64,000 nucleotides of DNA from NCBI GenBank assembly GCA_937934295.1, contig CALHAI010000004.1, positions 124,001 through 188,000 on the forward strand, in the 5' to 3' direction. A program made the translations under genes and the position numbers. Source of the stretch: an uncultured Blastocatellia bacterium. Its GTDB lineage: Bacteria; Acidobacteriota; Blastocatellia; HR10. Positions 1 through 7,601 of the stretch are shown piece after piece (positions within the stretch are counted from its first letter, which is position 1; each line of letters opens with the position of its first letter). The notes under the pieces are model-generated. The model was not told the origin of the DNA, did no database searches, and saw only the letters and a program-made list of their open reading frames with translations.

Positions 1-281
1 CTTCTCATCTTTACAGAGCTCGCACAGAAGCCTCAACGCCCCTTTAGGGTTTTTGCTCGACCAAACCTCGAGGGCGATCTCTTTCAAACGCTCGGCCGTC
101 CGGTCGGCGACGCAAAAGACGGAGACCTTCCAGGCCCTCTCCGGCCCGTGAAAGAGGGTTTGGAAATCCAGCTCGTCAAACTTCCAAGCGAGCGCCGAGC
201 GAAGAACCTCTGCAGAAACTTCCTGCGACAGTCGCCTTTCCAGCTCGTGATTTGATTTTCAAACCGGGAAAAATCTGCCAT
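1..281 (-). pseudogene. Partial, probably frameshifted gene of unknown function (3' end outside window)
   Basis: On the minus strand an ATG at 281 opens a frame starting MADFSRFENQ. It lies 17 bp below the stop of the MNT-HEPN gene. That frame soon becomes un-protein-like. From about 258 to the window edge a different frame is open for 86 codons with normal composition (contains ELERRLSQEV and later LALRLLCEL-type hydrophobic/charged alternation), but it has no ATG, GTG or TTG near its beginning. The simplest reading is one small gene broken by an indel around 230-258, or a base error there. No family is recognised. Its position, co-oriented and close behind a toxin-antitoxin fusion, fits an accessory cassette. 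Confidence 0.4.
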
Positions 282-297
282 TGGCTACCCTCTTTCC

Positions 298-1146
298 TCA
301 CTCAGATGGATGGTTTCGCATCCATTGGCGGACTTCCTGTCGAAACAAGCGGAACGTTTCCGGTGCTTCGCGCAATGCCTCGGTGACCTTGCTCAAATCA
401 ATCGTTACATACTCATGGACCAGCACATTTCGGAACCCACCTGACCCTCGCAACCGATGATAAAGATCCTCTGAGATGACGCCGACGGCGCGCAGCTCTG
501 CTATCAACTCCTCATAGGTACCCGGCGTCCGCCCAAAAGCTCGACTCAGAATATGGTCTGCGATCTGAAAAACCACCGTAAGTCCCGCCAGGAGACCGCG
601 TTCAGCTATCCAGCGAAGGCTGAGATTCGTTGCTAACTGTTCTTCGGTTATCTGTTGATGTTTTTCCAACTCCTGCGCTATGCGTTCAAGCTCCGCCAGT
701 GCTCTCTCCAGGAATTCGGGACGGATGCTCATTTTCTCCCCCTTCTGCACTTTATGAAGCCACCAGTGCCGATTTTCACGCCACTCCGAGCGTTTCCCAC
801 CTTCAAAGCGCATTCGATCTTCTTCCGATTTTTCCAGTATGCAGCGCCCTTTTAAGAAAATTTCTGCCGCCAAGTAGGAAGGGGCCCGACGAAGATCGAC
901 CAAGTCCAACCGATCGGTGCCCAAAGCCAGCGAAAGGTCAGCGTAGAGGTTGGTATAGGAAAAGCCAGCATCCGGCAACACAGCGATATCGACATCCTGG
1001 CACTGCTCTGGGGCATGGGCGGCAGAACCAAAGAGGTATGCCAGCCGCACCGGATGGCGCCGGAAAATCTCCGGCAGCCACTTCAGACGCTCCCTGAGGT
1101 CGCTCGGCAACGGCGGCAGATGGCGATATTTCTCGGCTATGGACAT
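298..1146 (-). CDS. MNT-HEPN fusion protein (MntA nucleotidyltransferase antitoxin fused to HepT RNase toxin)
   Basis: The 282-residue protein joins two domains normally made by neighbouring genes. Residues about 15-105 are a minimal nucleotidyltransferase: Gly40-Ser41, Asp51-x-Asp53 and a third acidic residue near Asp81. Residues about 139-282 are an all-helical HEPN/HepT (DUF86) domain carrying the RNase signature Arg239-x4-His244-x-Tyr246. In the known MntA-HepT family the nucleotidyltransferase silences the HEPN RNase by adding AMP to the Tyr of that motif. Here both catalytic sets look intact. Met139 (codon at 730-732) is preceded by a purine-rich GGGGGAG, so free HepT could also be translated from inside the gene. 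The linker (about 105-138) is charged and Trp-rich and could once have been the MntA C-terminus. A true fusion or a lost stop codon are both possible. Confidence 0.82.
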   Translation of the reverse strand: MSIAEKYRHLPPLPSDLRERLKWLPEIFRRHPVRLAYLFGSAAHAPEQCQDVDIAVLPDAGFSYTNLYADLSLALGTDRLDLVDLRRAPSYLAAEIFLKGRCILEKSEEDRMRFEGGKRSEWRENRHWWLHKVQKGEKMSIRPEFLERALAELERIAQELEKHQQITEEQLATNLSLRWIAERGLLAGLTVVFQIADHILSRAFGRTPGTYEELIAELRAVGVISEDLYHRLRGSGGFRNVLVHEYVTIDLSKVTEALREAPETFRLFRQEVRQWMRNHPSE

Positions 1147-1158
1147 TGTGAATCTCCC

Positions 1159-2739
1159 TCAAGCGGTTTCCACGGATTCGCTTATCTCCTCTCCTGCCAG
1201 AGCCACATACCAGCGGGCGAGGAAGCCTGTATAGAGCCGGACTGGCCAGAGGTGAACCGGTTGCGGACCCCTTCCTCCAGTAAGATTTTGCTTCCGTATC
1301 AGTTTGGGGGTGGGGAGTTGATAAAGGAACCATCGACCAGTGCCCCACCAATTCTCAATCTCGGGATACAGGTGCTGCAACCGCACTCGCACATCCTCAG
1401 GTTGCCCAAAGCGAAGGCTCAGCATGCCCTGAGGGCTCGCTCTCGTCTTAGAATTCCACTCTCTTTGCCACAACCTCAGTGATCGCTCGGACGCTCGAGC
1501 TGGTGGACCCTCGCGCGGCGTGTACGCGGCGATGAGGGCGCGATAGCGAGCGCCCGTCGAGCTCATCTCCCCACGCAAGATGTTCTCGGCGGCCGCCGCG
1601 TCCGCCAAGCCAAGGAGCTGTGCTGGAGAGAGCCGCTCATGCGCCGGTGTGTAATCCACATAGGCGAAGAAGTATTTGCTCCAGAAGAACGAGAGGAATT
1701 CGACCCCTTCCGCTGATGCCCAACGGGTGATCGCCTCGATGAATTTTTGATCGAGTGGGGCCCAGTAGGAGAAGACGTCGCGGGCGAAGATCGGTCCAGG
1801 TGCGACGTTCCCCATCAGCTCCAGTGCCGAAGCCTTATACAGCCATGCTTCGCCAATGATCACCGGCTTGCCCCGCGCGCGGGCGAGACGAACCATCTCG
1901 GCCGCGCGATCCAGAAGACCGAGTGTCACCGGATAAATGTGCACGTCCACGTAAGCGAGTTCGTCCATCTTCGCGAAGCGTCGGACAAACTCCACGGCCT
2001 CCCAATTCCCCGCTCCCGCTCCGACCCGAATGCCCGCGCGCACATCGGCGAGCCCATCGAGCATGAATCGCACCAGGCGCATGTATTCATTCATATCGGC
2101 GAGCTGTCCCAATCCTGTGGCGCGCGCTTCCGTCGTCGGCTCGTTGGCGATCGTCAGGTAATCGGGCTGCAACTCGCGCGCGATGGTACGAGCGATCTGG
2201 CGGCGCGCCTCGCGGTAGCGCTCTATCGTTAATCCCACGTGGGAGCGAACTCCCGTCGTCTCATCGGGGATCAAGACGCCCGTGCCCACGAGAAGTCGCA
2301 TCCCGCGCCGACGAACTTCGCGAGCGATATCGCGATAAAATGCCAAATAGGCGTCGCGATGAGGATCGTCCTCGGAGAGGATCGGATACCCAATGGCGAC
2401 TTTCACTCCTCGCACGCCCAGCGCGCGTAGCGCATCAAGATAGAGAGCGACCCCGGCGCGCGTGTCCGGCCGAAGCAGAGCCAGCCCGCGATGCGCGTTC
2501 GCCGGGAGAAGCTCGGCGCCAAAACAGAGCGCGCTCGTCTGCGCATCGGGCAGCCGATACGCAAACGCTTCCACGGCGCGTTCCAGTTGCCGATAAAGCG
2601 ATTGGTATCGGAAGGGTACCTCGGTCTGCGAGTTCATGGAAGAAGGCCTCACGAGCATAACGAGCAGTGCGAGGGCAAGCGCGAGCGTACGTCGCCGATC
2701 TGGCTTCGAGCTCCGGGCAGCGGCCTGCGGCGACCTCAT
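1159..2739 (-). CDS. Secreted clan GH-A-like glycoside hydrolase (TIM-barrel), unusual C-terminal tail
   Basis: A 526-residue protein when started at the ATG at 2739, which puts an Arg-rich n-region and a Leu/Ala-rich segment at the N-terminus like a signal peptide. An in-frame ATG at 2850 is also possible, and neither has a good ribosome site. The core looks like a beta/alpha barrel of clan GH-A: an Asn-Glu-Pro (TIANEPTTE) supplies the likely acid/base and a later IIGEAWLY the likely nucleophile. Substrate cannot be told. After about residue 390 the barrel ends, and roughly 110 Trp/Arg-rich residues follow that do not resemble the family. It lies 12-123 bp behind cas6 and 12 bp before the MNT-HEPN gene on the same strand. 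Confidence 0.6.
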   Translation of the reverse strand: MRSPQAAARSSKPDRRRTLALALALLVMLVRPSSMNSQTEVPFRYQSLYRQLERAVEAFAYRLPDAQTSALCFGAELLPANAHRGLALLRPDTRAGVALYLDALRALGVRGVKVAIGYPILSEDDPHRDAYLAFYRDIAREVRRRGMRLLVGTGVLIPDETTGVRSHVGLTIERYREARRQIARTIARELQPDYLTIANEPTTEARATGLGQLADMNEYMRLVRFMLDGLADVRAGIRVGAGAGNWEAVEFVRRFAKMDELAYVDVHIYPVTLGLLDRAAEMVRLARARGKPVIIGEAWLYKASALELMGNVAPGPIFARDVFSYWAPLDQKFIEAITRWASAEGVEFLSFFWSKYFFAYVDYTPAHERLSPAQLLGLADAAAAENILRGEMSSTGARYRALIAAYTPREGPPARASERSLRLWQREWNSKTRASPQGMLSLRFGQPEDVRVRLQHLYPEIENWWGTGRWFLYQLPTPKLIRKQNLTGGRGPQPVHLWPVRLYTGFLARWYVALAGEEISESVETA

Positions 2740-2862
2740 GAGGCGATCGCTCGCCCATGCTCGCAGGGAGGGCGAAAGAGGGTGCTTCGCTATTCCCCCT
2801 CCTTCTCGGCCCCAATGGGCGTACAGCTGGACGTCTTTCCGCAATGGCATCGCCGCTTCTGC

Positions 2863-3630
2863 TCACACCTCCCTTCGCGAGAACGTCGGATGCTCCTCCG
2901 GCAGGCACACCATGCCGAAGCCTTGGGCATTGCGCTCGCCGAAACCGGCCTCGTAACCGAGTCGGATCAGATCGACTGCCCCGCTCACGCGGAAGCACAT
3001 CATCCACCCTCGTACTTTGATGTCGTTCACCATCATGAGCTTCGATCTCGGCTCGTCCAACCATTCGAACGGAAGCTCGCTCTCGAGAGTTTCGCCATAG
3101 ATCGCTGCGGATTTACGTTTGAGATTGTCGGTGAGCACGCGCGCGAAATCAGGCTCCTCGGGCGAGAGGAATCGTTGATGGAATCTCCCTTCCGCATCGC
3201 GTTCACCAGTAGAGACGAAAATCAGGGACAGCGTGACCAGCGTCATCGCCTCGCTGAACGTCGGCGGCACGACGACGCCGATCTGTTCAACATAGAGCGT
3301 GCTCGCACCCAGTCGCACCTCTGGTCGGGCGAGCAAGCCGAGCGCTATTGCCTCAAGAAGTGGCTCTAACGGCGAAGAGATCCACCACCGCAGGCGACCC
3401 CACGTTTGAATCCCTTGTGGCGTCAGCTCATAGCGTTCGGGATAGAGCAGCGAGAAGGTGGCGAGCTTATATCGTTTGCCACTACTCGAAAACCCCTCAT
3501 CATGCATATCGCGCGCGAGCTTCGGCCGGCCCCAGGCCATCGCCTGATAGAAGCGCCCGCGCAGCCAATTGAGATAATCCCAAGGCAACAAGATCTTGCC
3601 CGGAACAAAGAATGCAACGAGGATCCGCAC
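2863..3630 (-). CDS. cas6: CRISPR-associated endoribonuclease Cas6 (solitary)
   Basis: Cas6 cuts CRISPR repeat transcripts into crRNAs. The GTG at 3630 is taken as the start because GGGAGAGGT lies just upstream and the protein then begins VRILVAFFVP, as Cas6 proteins do; an ATG at 3690 would add 20 Arg-rich residues. The 255-residue product has the N-terminal ferredoxin-like strand, a conserved LARDMHDEG/KRYKLATFSLL stretch (candidate catalytic His in MHDEG), and the diagnostic C-terminal Gly-rich loop GYEAGFGERNAQGFG. No other cas gene and no repeat array lies within the window, so it is an orphan copy, either remote from its locus or a relic. The reading frame is intact. Confidence 0.8.
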   Translation of the reverse strand: MRILVAFFVPGKILLPWDYLNWLRGRFYQAMAWGRPKLARDMHDEGFSSSGKRYKLATFSLLYPERYELTPQGIQTWGRLRWWISSPLEPLLEAIALGLLARPEVRLGASTLYVEQIGVVVPPTFSEAMTLVTLSLIFVSTGERDAEGRFHQRFLSPEEPDFARVLTDNLKRKSAAIYGETLESELPFEWLDEPRSKLMMVNDIKVRGWMMCFRVSGAVDLIRLGYEAGFGERNAQGFGMVCLPEEHPTFSRREV

Positions 3631-4084
3631 CGCGTCACCTCTCCCGGAGAGCTTCTTTGAGCGCGCGACCGAACATGCCCTCCCTCTCACCGCGCCGTGG
3701 GTGAACGACTACCCGCTCTGCTCTCTGACCCCCCACTGCTACAGTGTTGGCAGCGACGAACGCGTCCTTCCATCGTTGGTTCCGGGTCAGAATACCACAA
3801 GATCGTTCATGCTTCAATGGGGGTCGTCCGATGACTCCCGTCTTCGCTCGTCGGAGGACGATTTCCCAATCCTATCGGGAACGCGTTGTAGGTGATCGTC
3901 GCAAGCGCCGTGGCGTCCGATCTGAGGGAGGGAAGCTCGCTCATTCGAGAACGAAGAGCGCTTCCGAGGCGGAACCTGAAGCGGGCGGCATAGCGGGGAG
4001 GCGAAAGCAATGCCACTTGATGGGATGAAAAGTCGTTTTGCGCGCTCACCGAACGGCTCGCCGGATCCACCCGCGCTGATCGAG
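3631..4084. other. Intergenic region upstream of cas6, no gene found
   Basis: About 450 bp between the BMC-P stop and the cas6 start. I read both strands for a CRISPR repeat, a short gene and a tRNA and saw none. A loose inverted repeat with arms TCGTCCGA and TCGGAGGACGA lies near 3827-3863. The region should contain the promoter for the downstream minus-strand genes, but no convincing -35/-10 pair is visible. Confidence 0.5.
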
Positions 4085-4375
4085 CTAAGGAGGGCTTGAA
4101 ACAGATCCCTCCTCGATTTGGATGGTATCCACAATGCCGACGATGGCGGCGTCTACGGGGCAGTCTTTGCAGCCGTGGGCCATGCGGGCGGAGCTTCCGG
4201 AGACGACGACGACCGTCTCGCGGAAGCCCGCGCCGACGGTATCCACGGCGACCAAGTAGCCGGATTCGTCCTTTCCTTCTGGGGTGATCGGGCGCACGAT
4301 GAGCAGCTTCTTCCCATGCAGCCGTTCATCCTTGCGCGTGGCGACGACGGTCCCCAGGATGCGAGCGAGGATCAT
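4085..4375 (-). CDS. Bacterial microcompartment vertex protein (BMC-P, EutN/CcmL family)
   Basis: This 96-residue protein matches the pentameric BMC-P family that caps the vertices of microcompartment shells. Visible hallmarks are the start MILARILGTVVATRKDERL, the KLLIVRPI strand, GYLVAVDTVGAGFRETVVVVSGSSAR and a final VGIVDTI strand. The stretch around CKDCPVDAAIV corresponds to the segment that usually reads P.DA.I.GIVD. The start lies 3 bp after the stop of the BMC-H gene, so the two are co-translated. The C-terminus has a short acidic/Ser tail. It is the last gene of the aldolase, BMC-H, BMC-P cluster. Confidence 0.9.
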   Translation of the reverse strand: MILARILGTVVATRKDERLHGKKLLIVRPITPEGKDESGYLVAVDTVGAGFRETVVVVSGSSARMAHGCKDCPVDAAIVGIVDTIQIEEGSVSSPP

Positions 4376-4378
4376 GAG

Positions 4379-4669
4379 CTATTTCGCCTCTCGGGATCGA
4401 AGGCTCACCGGGAGCACTTCGTCCACCGATTGATGCGGTCGTGGGATGACGTGCACACTAACCAGCTCGCCGACGCGTCGAGCGGCGGCCGCTCCGGCAT
4501 CGGTGGCCGCTTTGACGGCGGCGACTTCTCCGCGCACGATGGCGGTGACGTATCCGCCACCGATCTTCTCATAACCGACGAGCGTGACATTGGCGGCTTT
4601 GACCATTGCGTCGGCTGCCTCGATCATGGCGACGAGCCCTCGCGTCTCGATCATCCCTAATGCTTCCAT
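4379..4669 (-). CDS. Bacterial microcompartment hexameric shell protein (BMC-H, PduA/CcmK family)
   Basis: A 96-residue single BMC domain, the tile that builds the facets of a microcompartment shell. It starts [20 protein letters not shown], has the conserved [19 protein letters not shown] segment whose Gly-rich loop lines the central pore, and the helix [13 protein letters not shown]. The ATG at 4669 is chosen because AGGAGGAG lies 2-9 bases upstream; a longer frame to 4783 has no such site and no family sequence. Only one BMC-H is present here; shells usually need several paralogues, so others may lie elsewhere in the genome. Confidence 0.93.
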   Translation of the reverse strand: MEALGMIETRGLVAMIEAADAMVKAANVTLVGYEKIGGGYVTAIVRGEVAAVKAATDAGAAAARRVGELVSVHVIPRPHQSVDEVLPVSLRSREAK

Positions 4670-4820
4670 AGCTCCTCCTCGCGATACGCATGGTCGTTCC
4701 GAACGCGCGTTGCGCGTGCAATGTACACCGAATGGGCATCTCCTGACAAGAGCGAACGTGCGGCGCTCGACAATGCACTCCAAAGGGGGCCAACGCGCGA
4801 CGAGCGTTTTCTGGGGCCCT

Positions 4821-5609
4821 TCACCGAGCGAGTTTCAGGAATCGAATGACGGCCTCGACCGTTTCCGCGATCAGCTCGATGAACTGCTGGCGCGTGAGCG
4901 TGAGGGTTTCGTTGGGCGAAGGGGAAGACGCGCGGTCGGGCATCCCGCAGAGAGTCGGGCTGGGAACGGTCATCCCCGCTCGCTCTCGCATTTGAAAGAG
5001 CTTTTGGACAGCTTCGGCCGGAAGCGGTTGTTCACGTCCGAGGAGCTTCGCGACGAGCGTGATGCGAGCGAAGTGCTCCAAGGTCTCCATTCGGAAATAC
5101 GCCGTCTCCAGATCCGGACCGTAAGTGACGGCGCCGTGATTAGCCAGAAGGAGCGCGTTATAATGTGGCACGTAAGGAGCGATCGCGGCGACGAGTTCCT
5201 GGGTCGAAGGCGTCCCATAGCCGGCCAAGGGAATGCACCCGAGCGTGAGCACGACTTCGGAGACAAGTGGCTTCTCCAAGCTCATGCCGGCGGCGGCGAA
5301 GCCGGTCCCGCACGGGGGATGTGCGTGAACGACGGCGTGGACGTCTTGGCGTTGCCGGTAGATCTCCAAATGCATGGCCAATTCGGAAGAGGGGGAGAGC
5401 GTCCCTTCAAGCTTCCGCCCTTCGGCATCCACGACGACGAGCATCTCCGGGGTGAGGAATCCCTTGCACGCGCCCGTGGGCGTTGTCAAAATGCGACCGC
5501 TCTCGGGCAGGCGCACGCTGATATTGCCGTCACTGGCGACGATGTAACCGCGTTCATACAGGCGCCGCCCGATCTCAACGATCGCTTCGCGAAAGCGTCG
5601 CTCGTCCAT
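4821..5609 (-). CDS. Class II aldolase, L-fuculose-1-phosphate aldolase-like, with C-terminal encapsulation-like peptide
   Basis: Class II (zinc) aldolases of this family split sugar phosphates such as fuculose- or rhamnulose-1-phosphate into dihydroxyacetone phosphate and lactaldehyde. Started at the ATG at 5609 the protein has 262 residues and keeps the metal set of FucA: Glu76 (SSELAMH), His95/His97 (VVHAHPP) and His158 (LLANHG), close to the E. coli numbering. The catalytic fold ends around residue 205. A low-complexity Pro/Ser linker then leads to a terminal amphipathic helix ([20 protein letters not shown]), the typical form of a peptide that targets cargo into a microcompartment. The BMC-H gene starts about 150 bp downstream, so this is the likely shell cargo. 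No aldehyde dehydrogenase partner lies next to it. Confidence 0.87.
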   Translation of the reverse strand: MDERRFREAIVEIGRRLYERGYIVASDGNISVRLPESGRILTTPTGACKGFLTPEMLVVVDAEGRKLEGTLSPSSELAMHLEIYRQRQDVHAVVHAHPPCGTGFAAAGMSLEKPLVSEVVLTLGCIPLAGYGTPSTQELVAAIAPYVPHYNALLLANHGAVTYGPDLETAYFRMETLEHFARITLVAKLLGREQPLPAEAVQKLFQMRERAGMTVPSPTLCGMPDRASSPSPNETLTLTRQQFIELIAETVEAVIRFLKLAR

Positions 5610-5688
5610 ACCAGGAGCAAAATACGGCCAATCGGTTCGCGCCGTCAAGGGAGGGGCCGGACCAGCCCTCGTACGGGAGAGGCGCGGT

Positions 5689-5718
5689 TTGACGAATCCG
5701 ATGCCGCGTCAGTATAGT
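5689..5718 (+). promoter_or_regulatory. Sigma-70 promoter for ruvA
   Basis: TTGACG (5689-5694) and TATAGT (5713-5718) are separated by 18 bp, 43 bp before the ruvA start codon. It faces away from the aldolase/BMC operon. Confidence 0.5.
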
Positions 5719-5760
5719 AATTCCCGCTACATCAACCGTGCGGAGTCGAGACGAACGGAG

Positions 5761-6375
5761 ATGATCGCGCATCTGCGAGGCACACTCGTTCAAAAACAGC
5801 CGACCTCCGTGATCATAGACGTTCAGGGCATCGGCTATGAAGTGACGATCCCCCTCTCCACCTATTACGAATTGGGAGAGGTCGGTTCCACGGTCTCACT
5901 TCTCATCTACACCTACGTTCGCGAAGACGCGCTTCAGCTTTACGGCTTTGGCACGCCGATCGAGAAGGAACTCTTCGTGCGGTTGATTTCGGTCGCGGGG
6001 GTCGGACCGAAGTTGGCGATCACGATCCTCTCGGGGTTGAGCGTGGATCAATTGATCCCGGCCATTCGCACGAACGATCTGGCTCGGCTGACGGCGATCC
6101 CCGGCGTGGGGCGGAAGACGGCCGAGCGATTGATCGTCGAGCTGCGTGATAAGCTGGCGATGCTCATGACGAAGGAGGCGGAGCTGGCATATCAGGTGGC
6201 GGCCGAGGCTGAAGCTGCTGATGAGGCCGTCAAGCGCGATGTCGTTTCGGCGCTCATCAATCTCGGCTATCCGCGACCACTGGCGGAGAAGACGGTGGCG
6301 GCCGTCTTAGCCAGCGAGAGCGATCATTCGACGGAGTGGATCCTGAAGCAATCGCTGAAGCGACTGTTCCGATGA
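5761..6375 (+). CDS. ruvA: Holliday junction branch migration complex subunit RuvA
   Basis: RuvA binds Holliday junctions and loads the RuvB helicase during recombinational repair. The 204-residue product starts at 5761 with MIAHLRGTLVQKQPTSVIID, the family's OB-fold start, followed by the tandem helix-hairpin-helix motifs (VGPKLAITILSGL about residues 75-90 and IPGVGRKTAERLIVELRDK about 110-130). The C-terminal domain that contacts RuvB (ALINLGYPRPLAEKTVAAVL) closes the protein, joined by an Ala/Glu-rich linker. Length and domain order are standard. ruvB and ruvC are not in the window. Confidence 0.96.
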   Translation: MIAHLRGTLVQKQPTSVIIDVQGIGYEVTIPLSTYYELGEVGSTVSLLIYTYVREDALQLYGFGTPIEKELFVRLISVAGVGPKLAITILSGLSVDQLIPAIRTNDLARLTAIPGVGRKTAERLIVELRDKLAMLMTKEAELAYQVAAEAEAADEAVKRDVVSALINLGYPRPLAEKTVAAVLASESDHSTEWILKQSLKRLFR

Positions 6376-6408
6376 GGCGCGTCATGATCTCCGCCGAGGA
6401 CGCGCTTG

Positions 6409-7509
6409 TCATCGGCCGTCCAACGCACGGGGCAGCGACCAAACGCCGGGAATCGGCGTATGGCAACGCGGACATGCGCCGTCTTCCAAATTCACCTGGA
6501 GGATGCGGAACCCGTAGCGTTCGATCACGAGCATCCGGCACTGTGGGCAATACGTGTTCTCGAAGGGACCGACCATGCCCGGCAGATTCCCCGCATACAC
6601 ATAGCGGAGTCCCTCGCCGTATCCGATCTCGGCCGCACGGATGAGTGTCTCCATGGGGGTATTGTCCGGATCCGTCATCTTGTAATCCTTATGAAAGGCC
6701 GTCACGTGCCAGGGGATGTCCGGCGAGATCGAAGCGATGAATTGCGCGATGTCGCGCAACTCCGCATCGGAATCGTTGAAGCCGGGGACGATGAGCGTGA
6801 CGATCTCCATCCAGAATCTTCGCTCGAAGACCAGGCGGCACGTATCCAGGACGCTCTTTAACGTGCCGCCGAGCTTGCGATAGTTCCGATCGCTGAATGT
6901 CTTCAGATCGATCTTGTAGAGATCGGTCCACGGGCGCAGATAGTCGAGGACTTCGGGCGTCGCGTTTCCGTTGGAGACGTAGCCGGTTAGAAGGCCCGCG
7001 CGCTTCGCCTCTTTGAAAATCATGACCGCCCATTCGCTCGTGATGAGCGGTTCGTTGTAGCTGCTGATGACCGAGTCAGCGTGGTAGCGGCGCGCCAGCG
7101 CGACTATTTCCCGCGCCGTGATGGCCTGTGGCGGAACCCCAGCGATGGGATCGCGGAGGGCTTGGCTTGTCAGCCAATTCTGGCAGTAAGCACAATGGAG
7201 GTCGCAGCCGAGCATGCCGAAGGTGAGCGCGCGCGAGCCCGGGCGCACATGGAAGAAGGGTTTCTTCTCGATCGGATCGCATTGAAGGGCGGCGACGTAG
7301 TTGGCGGGGACATAGAGCGTGCCCCCTTCGTTGTAGCGCACCTTACAGATGCCCTCCAGCCCGGGCAGGATCACGCAGCGGTGGCCGCAGGCGAAGCAGC
7401 GCACCTTCCCGTCAGGGAGGCGTTCGTAGAGCTCCCCAGGGATAGCGAACGACTTCAGAACCTCCTCTAAGGTGAGGACCGAGACGGGCTTTTGGCGCGC
7501 CATGGCCAT
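6409..7509 (-). CDS. amrS: AmrS-type radical SAM protein (AmmeMemoRadiSam system)
   Basis: The protein has the radical SAM cluster motif Cys102-x3-Cys106-x2-Cys109 in GCDLHCAYCQNW, an N-terminal Cys set (Cys38, Cys41, Cys45, Cys55) and a C-terminal zinc-ribbon-like pair of CxxC units. That layout is typical of AmrS, once annotated as pyruvate formate-lyase activating enzyme, whose partners are AmmeMemoRadiSam A and B proteins. Those partners are not in this window and no pfl gene is nearby. Its substrate is not established. Two candidate ATGs lie 6 bp apart (7509 and 7503); AAGGAG lies at better spacing for 7503. The gene stands alone between ruvA (converging) and the aldehyde dehydrogenase. 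Confidence 0.85.
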   Translation of the reverse strand: MAMARQKPVSVLTLEEVLKSFAIPGELYERLPDGKVRCFACGHRCVILPGLEGICKVRYNEGGTLYVPANYVAALQCDPIEKKPFFHVRPGSRALTFGMLGCDLHCAYCQNWLTSQALRDPIAGVPPQAITAREIVALARRYHADSVISSYNEPLITSEWAVMIFKEAKRAGLLTGYVSNGNATPEVLDYLRPWTDLYKIDLKTFSDRNYRKLGGTLKSVLDTCRLVFERRFWMEIVTLIVPGFNDSDAELRDIAQFIASISPDIPWHVTAFHKDYKMTDPDNTPMETLIRAAEIGYGEGLRYVYAGNLPGMVGPFENTYCPQCRMLVIERYGFRILQVNLEDGACPRCHTPIPGVWSLPRALDGR

Positions 7510-7601
7510 CTCTCCTTATACGTTCGCGCACAATTATGGCACAGACCGGGGAGAGAAGTCACGCCATGGGGGCCCCATCTCAGCGTAAGGCCCCCGTGAC
7601 G

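Noticed and set aside
3631-4084. Possible CRISPR array next to cas6
   Set aside because: No unit of 25-40 bp recurs at regular spacing in this gap or elsewhere in the window.
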